DNA of 64,000 nucleotides, from contig NZ_LMJB01000006.1 in the NCBI RefSeq assembly GCF_001429765.1, forward strand, positions 638,338 through 702,337, read 5' to 3'. Source of the DNA: Flavobacterium sp. Root901. Its GTDB lineage: Bacteria > Bacteroidota > Bacteroidia > Flavobacteriales > Flavobacteriaceae. This document shows positions 34,210 to 41,914 of this stretch, one piece after another. Under the pieces are notes generated by a model. It saw nothing but the letters and a program-made list of their open reading frames with translations, did not search any database and was not told where the DNA came from. The position numbers were made by a program, and so were the translations under genes. The number at the start of each line of letters is the position of its first letter. Position 1 is the stretch's first letter.

Positions 34210-34249
34210 AATTTTAGATTGTTGATTTTAGATTTTTGATGTTGATGAA
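34210..34249. repeat. Heptad array just upstream of recG
   Basis: Tandem units GATTGTT, GATTTTA, GATTTTT, GATGTT, GATGAAT start six bases before the recG start codon on the opposite sense. A 20-base core (TTAGATTGTTGATTTTAGAT) also occurs word for word in the array upstream of the RND pump gene (27993-28034), 6 kb away. Both lie immediately in front of a minus-strand start codon, so the transcribed sense is the same. Confidence 0.6.
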
Positions 34250-34422
34250 TTTTGGAAAGCGAAGATAGTTTTTTGTTAGGTATTTTGAAAATAGATCAGT
34301 TTTTCAAAATTAAAATATTTCTAATGTTGATTAAAGCTTATTTTATTTCAACTTTTTAATGAATATCATGTTTTATTTTATAATATATTTGTAAGAAAAA
34401 TAATTATTTTTATTGAATTAAA

Positions 34423-34986
34423 ATGAAGAAACTTTATAAAATTGATTCATCCGGCAAAATATTATATGCTGAATATTGGATAGATTCCAACAAAGCAATA
34501 ATTCATACAGGAATAGTTGGCAAAACAGGTAAGACTTTAAACATTGTTTTATCCGACGATTTGAAAAAATCAGATGATTATTTTGGTCAACGATTTAAAA
34601 ATGTTGGATTTACAGAATTTTTAGATGATAAATTATATTGGTTAGTTGTTCAATACAAAATGAAAAGTTTAAAAGGAAATACTCGCGACTGTTGGCTCAA
34701 AGATAAAGTTACAGAATACTTAAATGAAGAACTTGGATGGAAAGGCTTAGGAGCGGTTGATGGTTTTGATATGGGACAGTCAGCTGCAGATCCTAAAAAA
34801 TTTGTACTGAATATTTTTTGTCTCGTCGTTGATGAAGAAATAGGTATTAGTGCTATTAAACGTTGTTTAAGAGAATATAGACTTGATTATACGCAAATTA
34901 AAATTGCTTCAAGACAAAATTTATCTGATTCACAATACAAACTAAAGTATTCAGCAAAAAAGAATGATCAGACTTTTAGCTTATAA
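34423..34986 (+). CDS. Protein of unknown function, possible WGR-like N-terminus
   Basis: 187 residues, soluble. The first ~50 residues (KKLYKIDSSGKILYAEYWIDSNKAIIHTGIVGKTGKT) have the strand pattern W/Y-x...H-x-G-x-x-G of WGR-type modules, but weakly. The rest (RDCWLKDKVTEYLNEELGWKGLGAVDGFDMGQSAADPKKFVLNIFCLVVD) is not recognised. A TATATTTG box at 34384-34391 could be its -7 element. It precedes the SUKH-like gene by 100 bases; the pair may be a small accessory unit. Confidence 0.65.
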   Translation: MKKLYKIDSSGKILYAEYWIDSNKAIIHTGIVGKTGKTLNIVLSDDLKKSDDYFGQRFKNVGFTEFLDDKLYWLVVQYKMKSLKGNTRDCWLKDKVTEYLNEELGWKGLGAVDGFDMGQSAADPKKFVLNIFCLVVDEEIGISAIKRCLREYRLDYTQIKIASRQNLSDSQYKLKYSAKKNDQTFSL

Positions 34987-35056
34987 ATAACATTGGCGTT
35001 GAACATTTTTACGTTTTTATAAAGTCAGTATTGTTTTAATAAATAAACTTATTTAT

Positions 35057-35064
35057 TAGATTTG
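35057..35064 (+). promoter_or_regulatory. Promoter -7 box before the SUKH-like gene
   Basis: TAGATTTG matches TAnnTTTG. A TTG at 35031-35033 lies 23 bases upstream, slightly longer than the usual spacer. Transcription would start near 35071, leaving a leader of about 16 bases before the ATG at 35087. Confidence 0.4.
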
Positions 35065-35086
35065 TTGAAATATAGGCCACTTAAAA

Positions 35087-36859
35087 ATGAGTAAAGAAGA
35101 AAAAAATCCATTTGAGACTTTAGAGTTTGCAGGTATTACATTTAAGGTTATTAACCGACACGAAGCCCACAGTATTATTGGCGATCTGACCAATTTTAAT
35201 GGTGAAAAAATCTACAATGTTTTTGAAGATACCTGGCGTTTTCCGGATTATGAAGAAAATCCGGTTTTCCTTTTAGCAGAAGAAGATGTTGAACTGGAAT
35301 CATTTGAAATGGAATTCAGTACAGAGCAGCATCCTGATGTCTTTATTTTAGGATTTATCTTTAAAGGAAACCTCAATGTTACAAAATTTATCACCTCTTT
35401 TGATACGGATAATTCGCCTGCGTTAATTGTCTTAGGAGAAACAACTACGTTTAATATTACATTATTTGGAAATGTACATTATTTAGGCGGCGGCTTAAAA
35501 TGTGATGCACTCTTAGGAGAATACAATCATGGAGAACTTTTTGTAAAAGGCGATATTACAGCCTGGTTGATTTATAGTGATGATATGCTGATGCATTTTG
35601 AACGTTTTACAGATGTTCAGGCAATAGTGAATATCAACAGGCCTGATGTGATGATTTGCAGTAATGTTAGTGACGCGGATGGAGCTGTAATAACAGTCGA
35701 AAACTATTTTCCGTCGACTCATAAATTATCAGATATTGTTAATGACTCTTTTATTGAACATTCAGGCAGCGGAACAGAAGTTTTAGGGAATAATTATTAT
35801 GATGTTTTTAAAGAAGGGCTTTCCATCATTGATTATGATAAAACAGAAAAGTATTCGTATACTAATTTTCGGGATCAGTTTATAGAGATGGTTAAAGTTT
35901 TATCTGACCATGAAGATGTAAAAGATAATGGCAGACTCATTAAATATATTTCAGGTACTACATATTCGTTTATTCCTTTTGATTACGAAGGAAAAAAATA
36001 CAGTCAGATTTCTGAAGAAATTTCAAATGGATTTAGCATTAGAATAAGATCTTTATGGTGTCATGACGATCAGGAAATTACCCTCATTTTAGAATATCTT
36101 GATGAAGACGGAGATCCTAAATACCAATGGATGAATGATGAAACTGCACCCGGAATTGAACTTTACTGTGTCAAAGCCGCAGCGATAAAAACTTTTGAAA
36201 TCCTTACTGCATATGTTTCTGAAGAAGAAAACGAAAATGAAGATAATGCCAATGAATATGAAGAATACAATAATAATTTTTCATTAGAAGAATTTGCAGT
36301 TCAGTTTAATGGCAGTGCAATACCGGAAGATTTAATAAAATTATACGAATTTGATCAAAAATACGGATCAGAAACATATTCTGAATGTTTTGGACTTCTT
36401 TTAATTAATGAAAAAACAGGGATAAAAACCTGGTCTGAGGAAGAAGAATTTTACAATAGTTTTATTGAATTTGCGGGAGCAAACGGTTCAGGAAGTTCTT
36501 ATGCATACTGGCTTATTGATAATGATTTGAATAAATGCCCGATAGTAGTTTTTGGTGACGAAGGCGGAATTCATGTTGTGGCAGAAAATACACGAAAATT
36601 AATCCAGCTCCTGACAGTAGACACAGAGATTTCTGTTGATTTTGATAACGCTTATTTCTACAAAGACGAGGAATATTATCACGAAAATGAAAATAAGGAA
36701 GAATTTTCAAAATGGGTTAAAAAAGAATTTAATCTGGATGCAATAGAGTCTAATGAAGAAGCAGAAGTGATCGTAAACGAAGCAAAAACCAGATATAAAA
36801 AGCAATTAAATGAATTTTTAACCAGATTTGATATTGAAATTGGGGATGACGAAGATTAA
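35087..36859 (+). CDS. Large acidic protein with SMI1/KNR4 (SUKH)-like C-terminal domain
   Basis: 590 residues, strongly acidic, with no signal peptide. Residues ~85-190 are strand-rich with repeated hydrophobic periodicity (FILGFIFKGNLNVTKFITSFDTDNSPALIVLGETTTFNITLFGNVHYLGGGLKCDALLG), resembling a short beta-helix. The middle, ~215-380, is unassigned. An acidic linker (SEEENENEDNANEYEEYNNN) leads to a C-terminal SUKH-like domain (IPEDLIKLYEFDQKYGSETYSECFGLLLI, FIEFAGANGSGSSYAYWLID, PIVVFGDEGGIHVVAENTRKLIQLLT). SUKH proteins are common immunity proteins against polymorphic toxins; no toxin gene is adjacent, so this may be an orphan or a regulator. Confidence 0.75.
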   Translation: MSKEEKNPFETLEFAGITFKVINRHEAHSIIGDLTNFNGEKIYNVFEDTWRFPDYEENPVFLLAEEDVELESFEMEFSTEQHPDVFILGFIFKGNLNVTKFITSFDTDNSPALIVLGETTTFNITLFGNVHYLGGGLKCDALLGEYNHGELFVKGDITAWLIYSDDMLMHFERFTDVQAIVNINRPDVMICSNVSDADGAVITVENYFPSTHKLSDIVNDSFIEHSGSGTEVLGNNYYDVFKEGLSIIDYDKTEKYSYTNFRDQFIEMVKVLSDHEDVKDNGRLIKYISGTTYSFIPFDYEGKKYSQISEEISNGFSIRIRSLWCHDDQEITLILEYLDEDGDPKYQWMNDETAPGIELYCVKAAAIKTFEILTAYVSEEENENEDNANEYEEYNNNFSLEEFAVQFNGSAIPEDLIKLYEFDQKYGSETYSECFGLLLINEKTGIKTWSEEEEFYNSFIEFAGANGSGSSYAYWLIDNDLNKCPIVVFGDEGGIHVVAENTRKLIQLLTVDTEISVDFDNAYFYKDEEYYHENENKEEFSKWVKKEFNLDAIESNEEAEVIVNEAKTRYKKQLNEFLTRFDIEIGDDED

Positions 36860-36906
36860 TTCTGCAATCATAAAATGAATATTTATCTTTGAATAAAATT
36901 TAAACA

Positions 36907-37446
36907 ATGACAACACATTTAGCACTTCTTCGCGGTATTAATGTATCCGGCCATAACATGATAAAAATGGATGCTTTGAAAACAATGCTTGAAAATATTG
37001 GTTTTCAAAATGTCCGCACGTATTTACAGTCCGGAAATGTTTTTGTAGACAGCGAAGAAGATGCGGCAAAAGTTGGTTTTATGATTAAGCAGGAAATCTT
37101 TAAGGTTTTTGGTCATGAAGTTCCGGCAATTGTAATTTCAAAAAAAGATTTAGAATTGTGTTTTTCTAACAATCCTTATTTGAAAGAAAAAGGCATCGAT
37201 ATTAAAAAACTGTATGTTGTTTTTGTTTCAATGGCTTTGAAAAAAGAGAGTATACACGATTTAAAAATCAGTCAGTTTAAACCGGACGAAGCAAGTATAG
37301 ACGAAAACAGGATTTTTATCAAATATGATATCGGAGCAGGAAAAACAAGACTGGAACTAAAATATATTGAGAAAAAACTAAATATTACAGGAACAATGCG
37401 AAACCTGAATACAATTACCAACTTACTGAAAATGTATGAAGAATAG
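36907..37446 (+). CDS. DUF1697 family protein
   Basis: 179 residues. The opening THLALLRGINVSGHNMIKMDALKTMLENIGFQNVRTYLQSGNVFVDS is the DUF1697 signature (L-R-G-I-N-V-G, then Y-x-Q-S-G-N-V-x-F), and the C-terminus (GAGKTRLELKYIEKKLNITGTMRNLNTITNLLKM) has the conserved R-N-x-x-T. The family is widespread and structurally known, but its function is not established. It is a single gene, 47 bases after the SUKH-like gene, convergent with the next one. Confidence 0.93.
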   Translation: MTTHLALLRGINVSGHNMIKMDALKTMLENIGFQNVRTYLQSGNVFVDSEEDAAKVGFMIKQEIFKVFGHEVPAIVISKKDLELCFSNNPYLKEKGIDIKKLYVVFVSMALKKESIHDLKISQFKPDEASIDENRIFIKYDIGAGKTRLELKYIEKKLNITGTMRNLNTITNLLKMYEE

Positions 37447-37449
37447 CAA

Positions 37450-37953
37450 TTAATCCCGCATCCATTTTAGCATTACCGGAAAAGCAGGTTTTCCTTCTTT
37501 GGCTGAACGTTCATTTCCAAGACATAAACCCATCCATTCCAGAATTGGCAATCCAATGTAATTTTCGCTGTTGAAATTTGAAATCAGCCAGTCAGCATCA
37601 TTTTTATATCCGTCTGGATGAAATACAAAATCCAATGGCAGATTCAAATACTTCGATGCAGCAAACGACCATAAAATAGCTGCCATTTCTTCACCTTGTG
37701 TTGGCCAGTCGACAGAAATTTCATCAGTACCTATCAATTTTCTTTCTACAGAAGCTGTTACGGCTAAATGTCCCGCTTCATGCAGAATATCTCCGGGATA
37801 GATTAATGTATTGTAATCAATAAAAATGCAGTTGGGGCCTAAATCTAATCCCGGTAAAAAAGTCTGGCCTAATTCTTTTTCAATGACAACAATCCCAATT
37901 TGTTCCAAAAAATGCAGAACCTTATTAACTTCTTCTGTTTCTTTTAATGACAT
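37450..37953 (-). CDS. Putative HEAGH-type metalloprotein of unknown role
   Basis: 167 residues from the ATG at 37953-37951 (MSLKETEEVNKVLHFLEQIG). A longer frame to 38103 exists, but it would overlap the upstream PP-loop gene by 128 bases, whereas this start leaves a 22-base gap. The HEAGHLAV motif around residue 80 (GDILHEAGHLAVTAS) with a nearby acidic segment (PTQGEEMAAILWSF) suggests a zinc-binding, metallopeptidase-like site. Other features are LGPNCIFIDYNTLIYPG and a C-terminal GLPILEWMGLCLG. It is probably co-transcribed with the diphthine-ligase-like gene. Confidence 0.75.
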   Translation of the reverse strand: MSLKETEEVNKVLHFLEQIGIVVIEKELGQTFLPGLDLGPNCIFIDYNTLIYPGDILHEAGHLAVTASVERKLIGTDEISVDWPTQGEEMAAILWSFAASKYLNLPLDFVFHPDGYKNDADWLISNFNSENYIGLPILEWMGLCLGNERSAKEGKPAFPVMLKWMRD

Positions 37954-37975
37954 ATTACTTTTTAAATCGAAATAA

Positions 37976-38713
37976 TTAAATAAGATCGCAGTACCAGAAT
38001 CCATAATCAAAAGCATCAGAAGCATTTGTATCACAGGCTTTATTCGATGAATCCTGATTTGCCGGGTTTTGATATTTTCGATAAACAATTTCGCCAATTT
38101 CAAAATTTACGGGTTTTGAAAAAATTGGCCCATCAAAAGTAAAAGTATGAAATTCACCATTTTCACCGCAGACATCTACATTTTCCGGTAAATCTTTTAT
38201 AAAATCCTGATCGATAATTCGGCCCACAAAACTTTTGTCTAAATATTTTTCATTTACACAAACCACAATTGTTTTAAATCCAAGAGAAATAAATTCCTGA
38301 ATTAACGCTAAGGAAGGAATTTTCCAAATGGGAAAAACACCCTGAAAACCTATTTTTGCCAATTGTTCTTCACGGTATTTTCGTAAATCTTCCAGAAAAA
38401 TATCACCAAAAACAGAATGAGTAATGCCTTCATTTTTCAGTTCTGTCAAAGTTTTGGTCATCACATTTTCATAGACTTCCATTGTTGGCATTTCCGGAAT
38501 TTCCATGATTTTCAGCGGAATATTGATGCTTTCTGCCTGAGCTTTTAAAAGTTCTACGCGAACGCCATGCATCGAAATCCGCTGAAACTGCTGATTTACA
38601 CTGGTTAGCAAATACTCAATTTTGTAATCAGGATTTTGAAGGATTTTATATAAAGTCAAAGCAGAATCTTTTCCGCTGCTCCAGTTAAATAAGGCTTTTT
38701 TAGGTGTTGGCAC
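37976..38713 (-). CDS. Diphthine--ammonia ligase-like PP-loop ATPase (Dph6/MJ0570 family)
   Basis: 245 residues. The PP-loop is at the N-terminus (ALFNWSSGKDSALTLYKIL), followed by the family's YLLTSVNQQFQRISMHGVRVELLKAQAESINIPL, THSVFGDIFLEDLRKYREEQLAKIGFQGVFPIW and VDVCGENGEFHTFTFDGPIF segments. Archaeal and eukaryotic members amidate diphthine on EF-2. Bacteria lack diphthamide, so the true substrate of bacterial members is unknown. High confidence in family, low in the named reaction. Confidence 0.88.
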   Translation of the reverse strand: MPTPKKALFNWSSGKDSALTLYKILQNPDYKIEYLLTSVNQQFQRISMHGVRVELLKAQAESINIPLKIMEIPEMPTMEVYENVMTKTLTELKNEGITHSVFGDIFLEDLRKYREEQLAKIGFQGVFPIWKIPSLALIQEFISLGFKTIVVCVNEKYLDKSFVGRIIDQDFIKDLPENVDVCGENGEFHTFTFDGPIFSKPVNFEIGEIVYRKYQNPANQDSSNKACDTNASDAFDYGFWYCDLI

Positions 38714-38801
38714 GTTGGTATTTTTTTGTTTGGTAAACTTACAAATTTCATTCGATTTGTAAATGAAACCTTTGTAACTTTGAAATCTTATACGCCAAAA
38801 A

Positions 38802-39719
38802 ATGACATTATATAAAGAAAAATTAAAAGTTGAATCTAACCGATTAAGAAACTGGGATTATTCTAGTGAAGCTCTTTATTTTATCACAATGGTTACAAAA
38901 AACAGAGAATGTATTTTTGGGAGCATTGATGAGGGTAAAATGATCCTAAATGAAAATGGAAAAATTGTAGAGAATGAACTTTTAAAATCGATAAAAATTC
39001 GAAAAAACTGGTTTTTTCATAATTGGGTTGTTATGCCCAATCATGTTCATTTATTAATTGAAATTCAGCAAAATATTGATTCAAAAATTGAATCATCAAA
39101 TATTACCACGCTGCATATTAATCCATCGCACATTAACCCATCGTATATTAATCCATCAAATATTGTAGAGACGCACCGCAGTGCGTCTTCGTCCAGCATA
39201 TCCGCAACAATTGACAAAACACAAAATGCACAAACAATGTCGATAAACGTTGCGGAGACGCACTGCGGTGCGTCTCTACAGAACCAATCGTTGTCTAAAA
39301 TCGAATTGTTAAATATTATTACGCCCCATATTAACCAATCGCATATTAATCCATCAAATATCGTAGAGACGCACCGCAGTGCGTCTCCGTCAAGCATATC
39401 CGCAATAACTGACAAAACAAAAAACGGACAAACCATGTCGATAAACGTTGCGGAGACGTCTCTACAGAACGAATCGTTATCTAAATCGCAAAACAATCAA
39501 TCTTTGCCGAAATTTTCTCGTAAATCAAATTCTATTTCATCTTTTGTTGCTATTTTTAAATCGGTTACAACCAAACAAATAAACGGTTTAGAATCAATTT
39601 GGCAGCAAAATTATCACGACCATATTGTTAGAAATTACAAAACATTTGAAACAATTTATGATTACATTAAAAATAATCCAATATCTTGGGAAACAGATTC
39701 TATAAACACAATAATGTAA
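38802..39719 (+). CDS. REP-associated tyrosine transposase (RAYT) with an in-frame REP-containing insertion
   Basis: 305 residues of the Y1_Tnp/TnpA_REP family, which normally has about 180-190. The N-terminal part is standard (RNWDYSSEALYFITMVTKNRECIFG; HUH motif in VVMPNHVHLLIE, His81/His83). The C-terminal part is also standard (SISSFVAIFKSVTTKQIN; WQQNYHDHIVRN with probable catalytic Tyr271; YDYIKNNPISWETD). Between them, residues ~92-235 are a low-complexity tandem duplication encoding HINPS repeats and four copies of a VETHRSAS-like peptide, which are REP palindromes read in frame (39165-39465). RAYTs act in trans on REP elements at their host's intergenic sites. The frame is intact, so the protein may still be active. 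Its stop codon overlaps the next gene's start by one base. Confidence 0.9.
   Translation: MTLYKEKLKVESNRLRNWDYSSEALYFITMVTKNRECIFGSIDEGKMILNENGKIVENELLKSIKIRKNWFFHNWVVMPNHVHLLIEIQQNIDSKIESSNITTLHINPSHINPSYINPSNIVETHRSASSSSISATIDKTQNAQTMSINVAETHCGASLQNQSLSKIELLNIITPHINQSHINPSNIVETHRSASPSSISAITDKTKNGQTMSINVAETSLQNESLSKSQNNQSLPKFSRKSNSISSFVAIFKSVTTKQINGLESIWQQNYHDHIVRNYKTFETIYDYIKNNPISWETDSINTIM
39165..39190. repeat. REP palindrome copy 1 (in RAYT)
   Basis: GTAGAGACGCAC, then CGCA, then GTGCGTCTTC: 8-bp perfect arms AGACGCAC/GTGCGTCT with a 4-base loop, read in frame as VETHRSASS. The GTAG-side tetranucleotide next to the stem is the feature RAYTs usually recognise. Confidence 0.8.
39254..39279. 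repeat. REP palindrome copy 2 (in RAYT, inverted orientation)
   Basis: 9-bp perfect arms GAGACGCAC/GTGCGTCTC around TGCG, followed by TAC. The CTAC tail on the right instead of GTAG on the left shows it is inverted relative to copy 1, so copies 1 and 2 form a head-to-head BIME-like pair about 65 bases apart. Confidence 0.8.
39363..39388. repeat. REP palindrome copy 3 (in RAYT)
   Basis: 9-bp arms GAGACGCAC/GTGCGTCTC around CGCA, preceded by GTA; same orientation as copy 1 and located at the equivalent place in the second tandem unit. Confidence 0.8.
39453..39465. repeat. Collapsed REP copy 4 (in RAYT)
   Basis: GAGACGTCTC followed by TAC. It corresponds to copy 2 with the 12 central bases of the hairpin removed, leaving a shorter perfect palindrome. 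The loss is a multiple of three and keeps the frame (AETSLQN instead of AETHCGASLQN). Deletion of a hairpin tip is what polymerase slippage or hairpin cleavage would produce. Confidence 0.7.
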
Positions 39720-41785
39720 TGAAATATATTCTCTTTTTTATAACAACCTTCGTTTTTGCCCAACAAACTAAATATGTTGATTTTAAATCTGTTTCGGGAG
39801 AATTAAATATAATTGATTCCCAAAAAATAATTTACGGACAGGTCGATTACAATTTTGATGTTTTGCAGCCAATCGATACGATTAAAATCGACGCCAAAAA
39901 CATGCAGTTTACCAATGTTCAGCTTGATGGTAAAGATGTCGTTTTTGTTAACACAGGCAAGGAATTACAAATTATTAATAATTTTCAGAAAGGAAATAAT
40001 CATTTAACTTTTAAATATAATGCAAAACCAAAACAGGCTTTATATTTCGTTCCTGTTGAAAATAATGATATTCAAATCTGGACACAGGGACAAGGGCGAT
40101 ATACAAGCAATTGGTTTCCAAGCTTTGATGATGTTAACGAAAAAGTGATTTTTAATCTCGGAATTACTTATAAAAAAGAATATCAGGTTGTTTCAAACGG
40201 AGTTTTAAAAAGCAAAACCGAAAAAAACAACGTAGTACATTGGCAGTATCAAATGGAAAATCCGATGAGTTCTTATTTATTGGTACTTTCAGTAGGCAAA
40301 TATGACAAAAAACAATTTTCATCAAAATCTAAAATTCCGTTAGAATATTATATTGAGCACAAAGATGCGTCCAGTTTTGAACCAACCTATCGTTATTCTA
40401 AACGAATTTTTGATTTTTTGGAAAAAGAAATTGGCGTAAAATATCCATGGAAAGTTTTCAGGCAGATTCCGGTTCGGGATTTCTTATACGGCGGAATGGA
40501 AAACACAACTACAACACTTTTTACAACACGTTATGTCGTGGATAATATTGGTTTTGTCGACCGAAATTATACCAATGTGGATGCACATGAACTGGCACAT
40601 CACTGGTTTGGGGATTTAATTACAGCTGAAAGCAGCACGCATCACTGGCTTCAGGAAGGTTTTGCAACCTATTATGCTTTATTGGCCGAAAGAGATATTT
40701 TTGGAGACGATTATTTTTATGCAAAACTTTACGATACAGCACAGCAGATAAAATTTGCTTCAAGAACAGATACAATTCCGGTTTTAAATGCAAAAGCGAG
40801 TTCGTTAACTTTTTATGAAAAAGGGGCATGGGCACTTTTTGTTTTGCATGAATCAATTGGCGATAAAGCTTTCAAAAAAGCCGTAAAAAGTTATTTGAAT
40901 AAATACGCTTTTAAAAATGTAAATACGCAGAATTTCTTCGACGAAATCAAACAGGTTTCCGACTTTGATTTGGTTCAGTTTCAAAAAAACTGGTTAGAAT
41001 CTACCGTTTTTGATACACCGACAGCTAACGCTTTATTGAGTAAAAACCAAGCAGTTAAAGTACGTTTGGAAGTCGACAAACTGAAGAAAACACCTTTAAA
41101 CGAAAAAATAAATTTTTTTACTAAAACCTTGGATTCAAATATTCATTATTCAGTAAAAGAAGCCATTATTTCGCAATTGCAGAATGAGAAATATGAAGAT
41201 AAAAAAGAATTACTTTTAAAAGCCCTGCATCAAAATAATATTCAATTGCGCCAGACATTAGCAGGATCGTTATCTAAAATTCCGGAAGATTTTAGAACAG
41301 AATATGAAACGCTGCTCAATGATAAATCCTATCAGACGCAAGAAATTGCATTGTTTTATTTATGGAAAAATTTCCCGGATCATAGAACAGAATATCTGGA
41401 TAAATCCAAAAACTGGATTGGTTTTAACGATTATAACCTGAGGACTTTATGGCTGTCTCTTGCGTTGTCTACAACAGATTATAGTGAGAATCCGCAGGCA
41501 CTTATTAACGAGTTAACTGCTTTTTCAACTACCAGGTATGAAGCGGCAACCCGTCAGAATGCTTTAGAAAAACTCCTTGCTTTTAAATTTATAAATGATG
41601 ATGTTTTAACCAGTCTGGTAAATGCTACAACACACCACATGTGGCAGTTCTCCAAATTTGGGAGAGACTCTATAAGAAGTTTATTGAAAAATTCAGAAAT
41701 GCGTGCGTCATTTAATAGAATTTTACCTAATTTGAACCCCGATGAACAGTTTCAGTTAAACCGTTTATTAGCTGAGAAAAGTTAA
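39719..41785 (+). CDS. M1 family zinc aminopeptidase
   Basis: 688 residues from the ATG at 39719, which gives a signal peptide (MKYILFFITTFVFA-QQ). A start 33 bases upstream lies inside the RAYT frame and is rejected. An N-terminal beta domain is followed by the thermolysin-like catalytic domain with the substrate motif GGMEN (preceded by FRQIPVRDFLY) and zinc site HELAHHWFGD ... WLQEGFATY. The C-terminal helical domain is shorter than in PepN. It is probably exported and degrades peptides in the periplasm or at the surface. Its ATG overlaps the RAYT stop (TAATG), so it may be translated from the RAYT message. Confidence 0.93.
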   Translation: MKYILFFITTFVFAQQTKYVDFKSVSGELNIIDSQKIIYGQVDYNFDVLQPIDTIKIDAKNMQFTNVQLDGKDVVFVNTGKELQIINNFQKGNNHLTFKYNAKPKQALYFVPVENNDIQIWTQGQGRYTSNWFPSFDDVNEKVIFNLGITYKKEYQVVSNGVLKSKTEKNNVVHWQYQMENPMSSYLLVLSVGKYDKKQFSSKSKIPLEYYIEHKDASSFEPTYRYSKRIFDFLEKEIGVKYPWKVFRQIPVRDFLYGGMENTTTTLFTTRYVVDNIGFVDRNYTNVDAHELAHHWFGDLITAESSTHHWLQEGFATYYALLAERDIFGDDYFYAKLYDTAQQIKFASRTDTIPVLNAKASSLTFYEKGAWALFVLHESIGDKAFKKAVKSYLNKYAFKNVNTQNFFDEIKQVSDFDLVQFQKNWLESTVFDTPTANALLSKNQAVKVRLEVDKLKKTPLNEKINFFTKTLDSNIHYSVKEAIISQLQNEKYEDKKELLLKALHQNNIQLRQTLAGSLSKIPEDFRTEYETLLNDKSYQTQEIALFYLWKNFPDHRTEYLDKSKNWIGFNDYNLRTLWLSLALSTTDYSENPQALINELTAFSTTRYEAATRQNALEKLLAFKFINDDVLTSLVNATTHHMWQFSKFGRDSIRSLLKNSEMRASFNRILPNLNPDEQFQLNRLLAEKS

Positions 41786-41789
41786 AAAA

Positions 41790-41908
41790 GTTATGGGTGT
41801 TGAGTTATGAGTTGACTTAAATGGCATTAAAAATTAAAAATCATTATAGAGAATATCGAGTTTAGAGAGTAGGAGTTTTAAAACTCATAACTCATAATTC
41901 ACAACTTA
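41790..41908. repeat. Inverted heptad arrays (GTTATGA type)
   Basis: Heptads GTTATGG-GTGTTGA-GTTATGA-GTTGACT follow the aminopeptidase stop (41790-41817). The inverted relatives (minus-strand GTTGTGA, ATTATGA, GTTATGA, GTTTTAA) end six bases before the patatin start. The best perfect stem is 13 bp (TGAGTTATGAGTT at 41801-41813 against 41882-41894). The element fills the whole junction between two parallel genes. Confidence 0.6.
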
Positions 41909-41914
41909 AAATTT

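Larger units (their letters stand above)
39096..39490 (+). repeat. Tandem duplication inside the RAYT gene
   Basis: Two units of about 210 and 185 bases follow each other (39096-39305 and 39306-39490). Both contain ATTAATCCATCAAATAT, a REP palindrome, a stretch ending ATGTCGATAAACGTTGCGG, and a second REP followed by CTACAGAAC. The first unit has an extra set of 15-base CAT-ATT-AAT-CCA-TCG-type repeats. All length differences between units are multiples of three, so the reading frame survives. Confidence 0.85.

Noticed and set aside
37976..38103. Long N-terminal extension of the HEAGH protein
   Set aside because: It would overlap the upstream PP-loop gene by 128 bases; the ATG at 37953 gives a normal junction and starts the gene-like sequence.
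39096..39490. CRISPR array inside the RAYT gene
   Set aside because: The repeats are unevenly spaced, alternate in orientation, differ in length and are translated; no cas genes are present.
39065..39496. 143-codon antisense frame within the RAYT gene as a second protein
   Set aside because: It is the complement of the repeat insert; palindromes and repeats keep several frames open, and the sense strand has the intact transposase.
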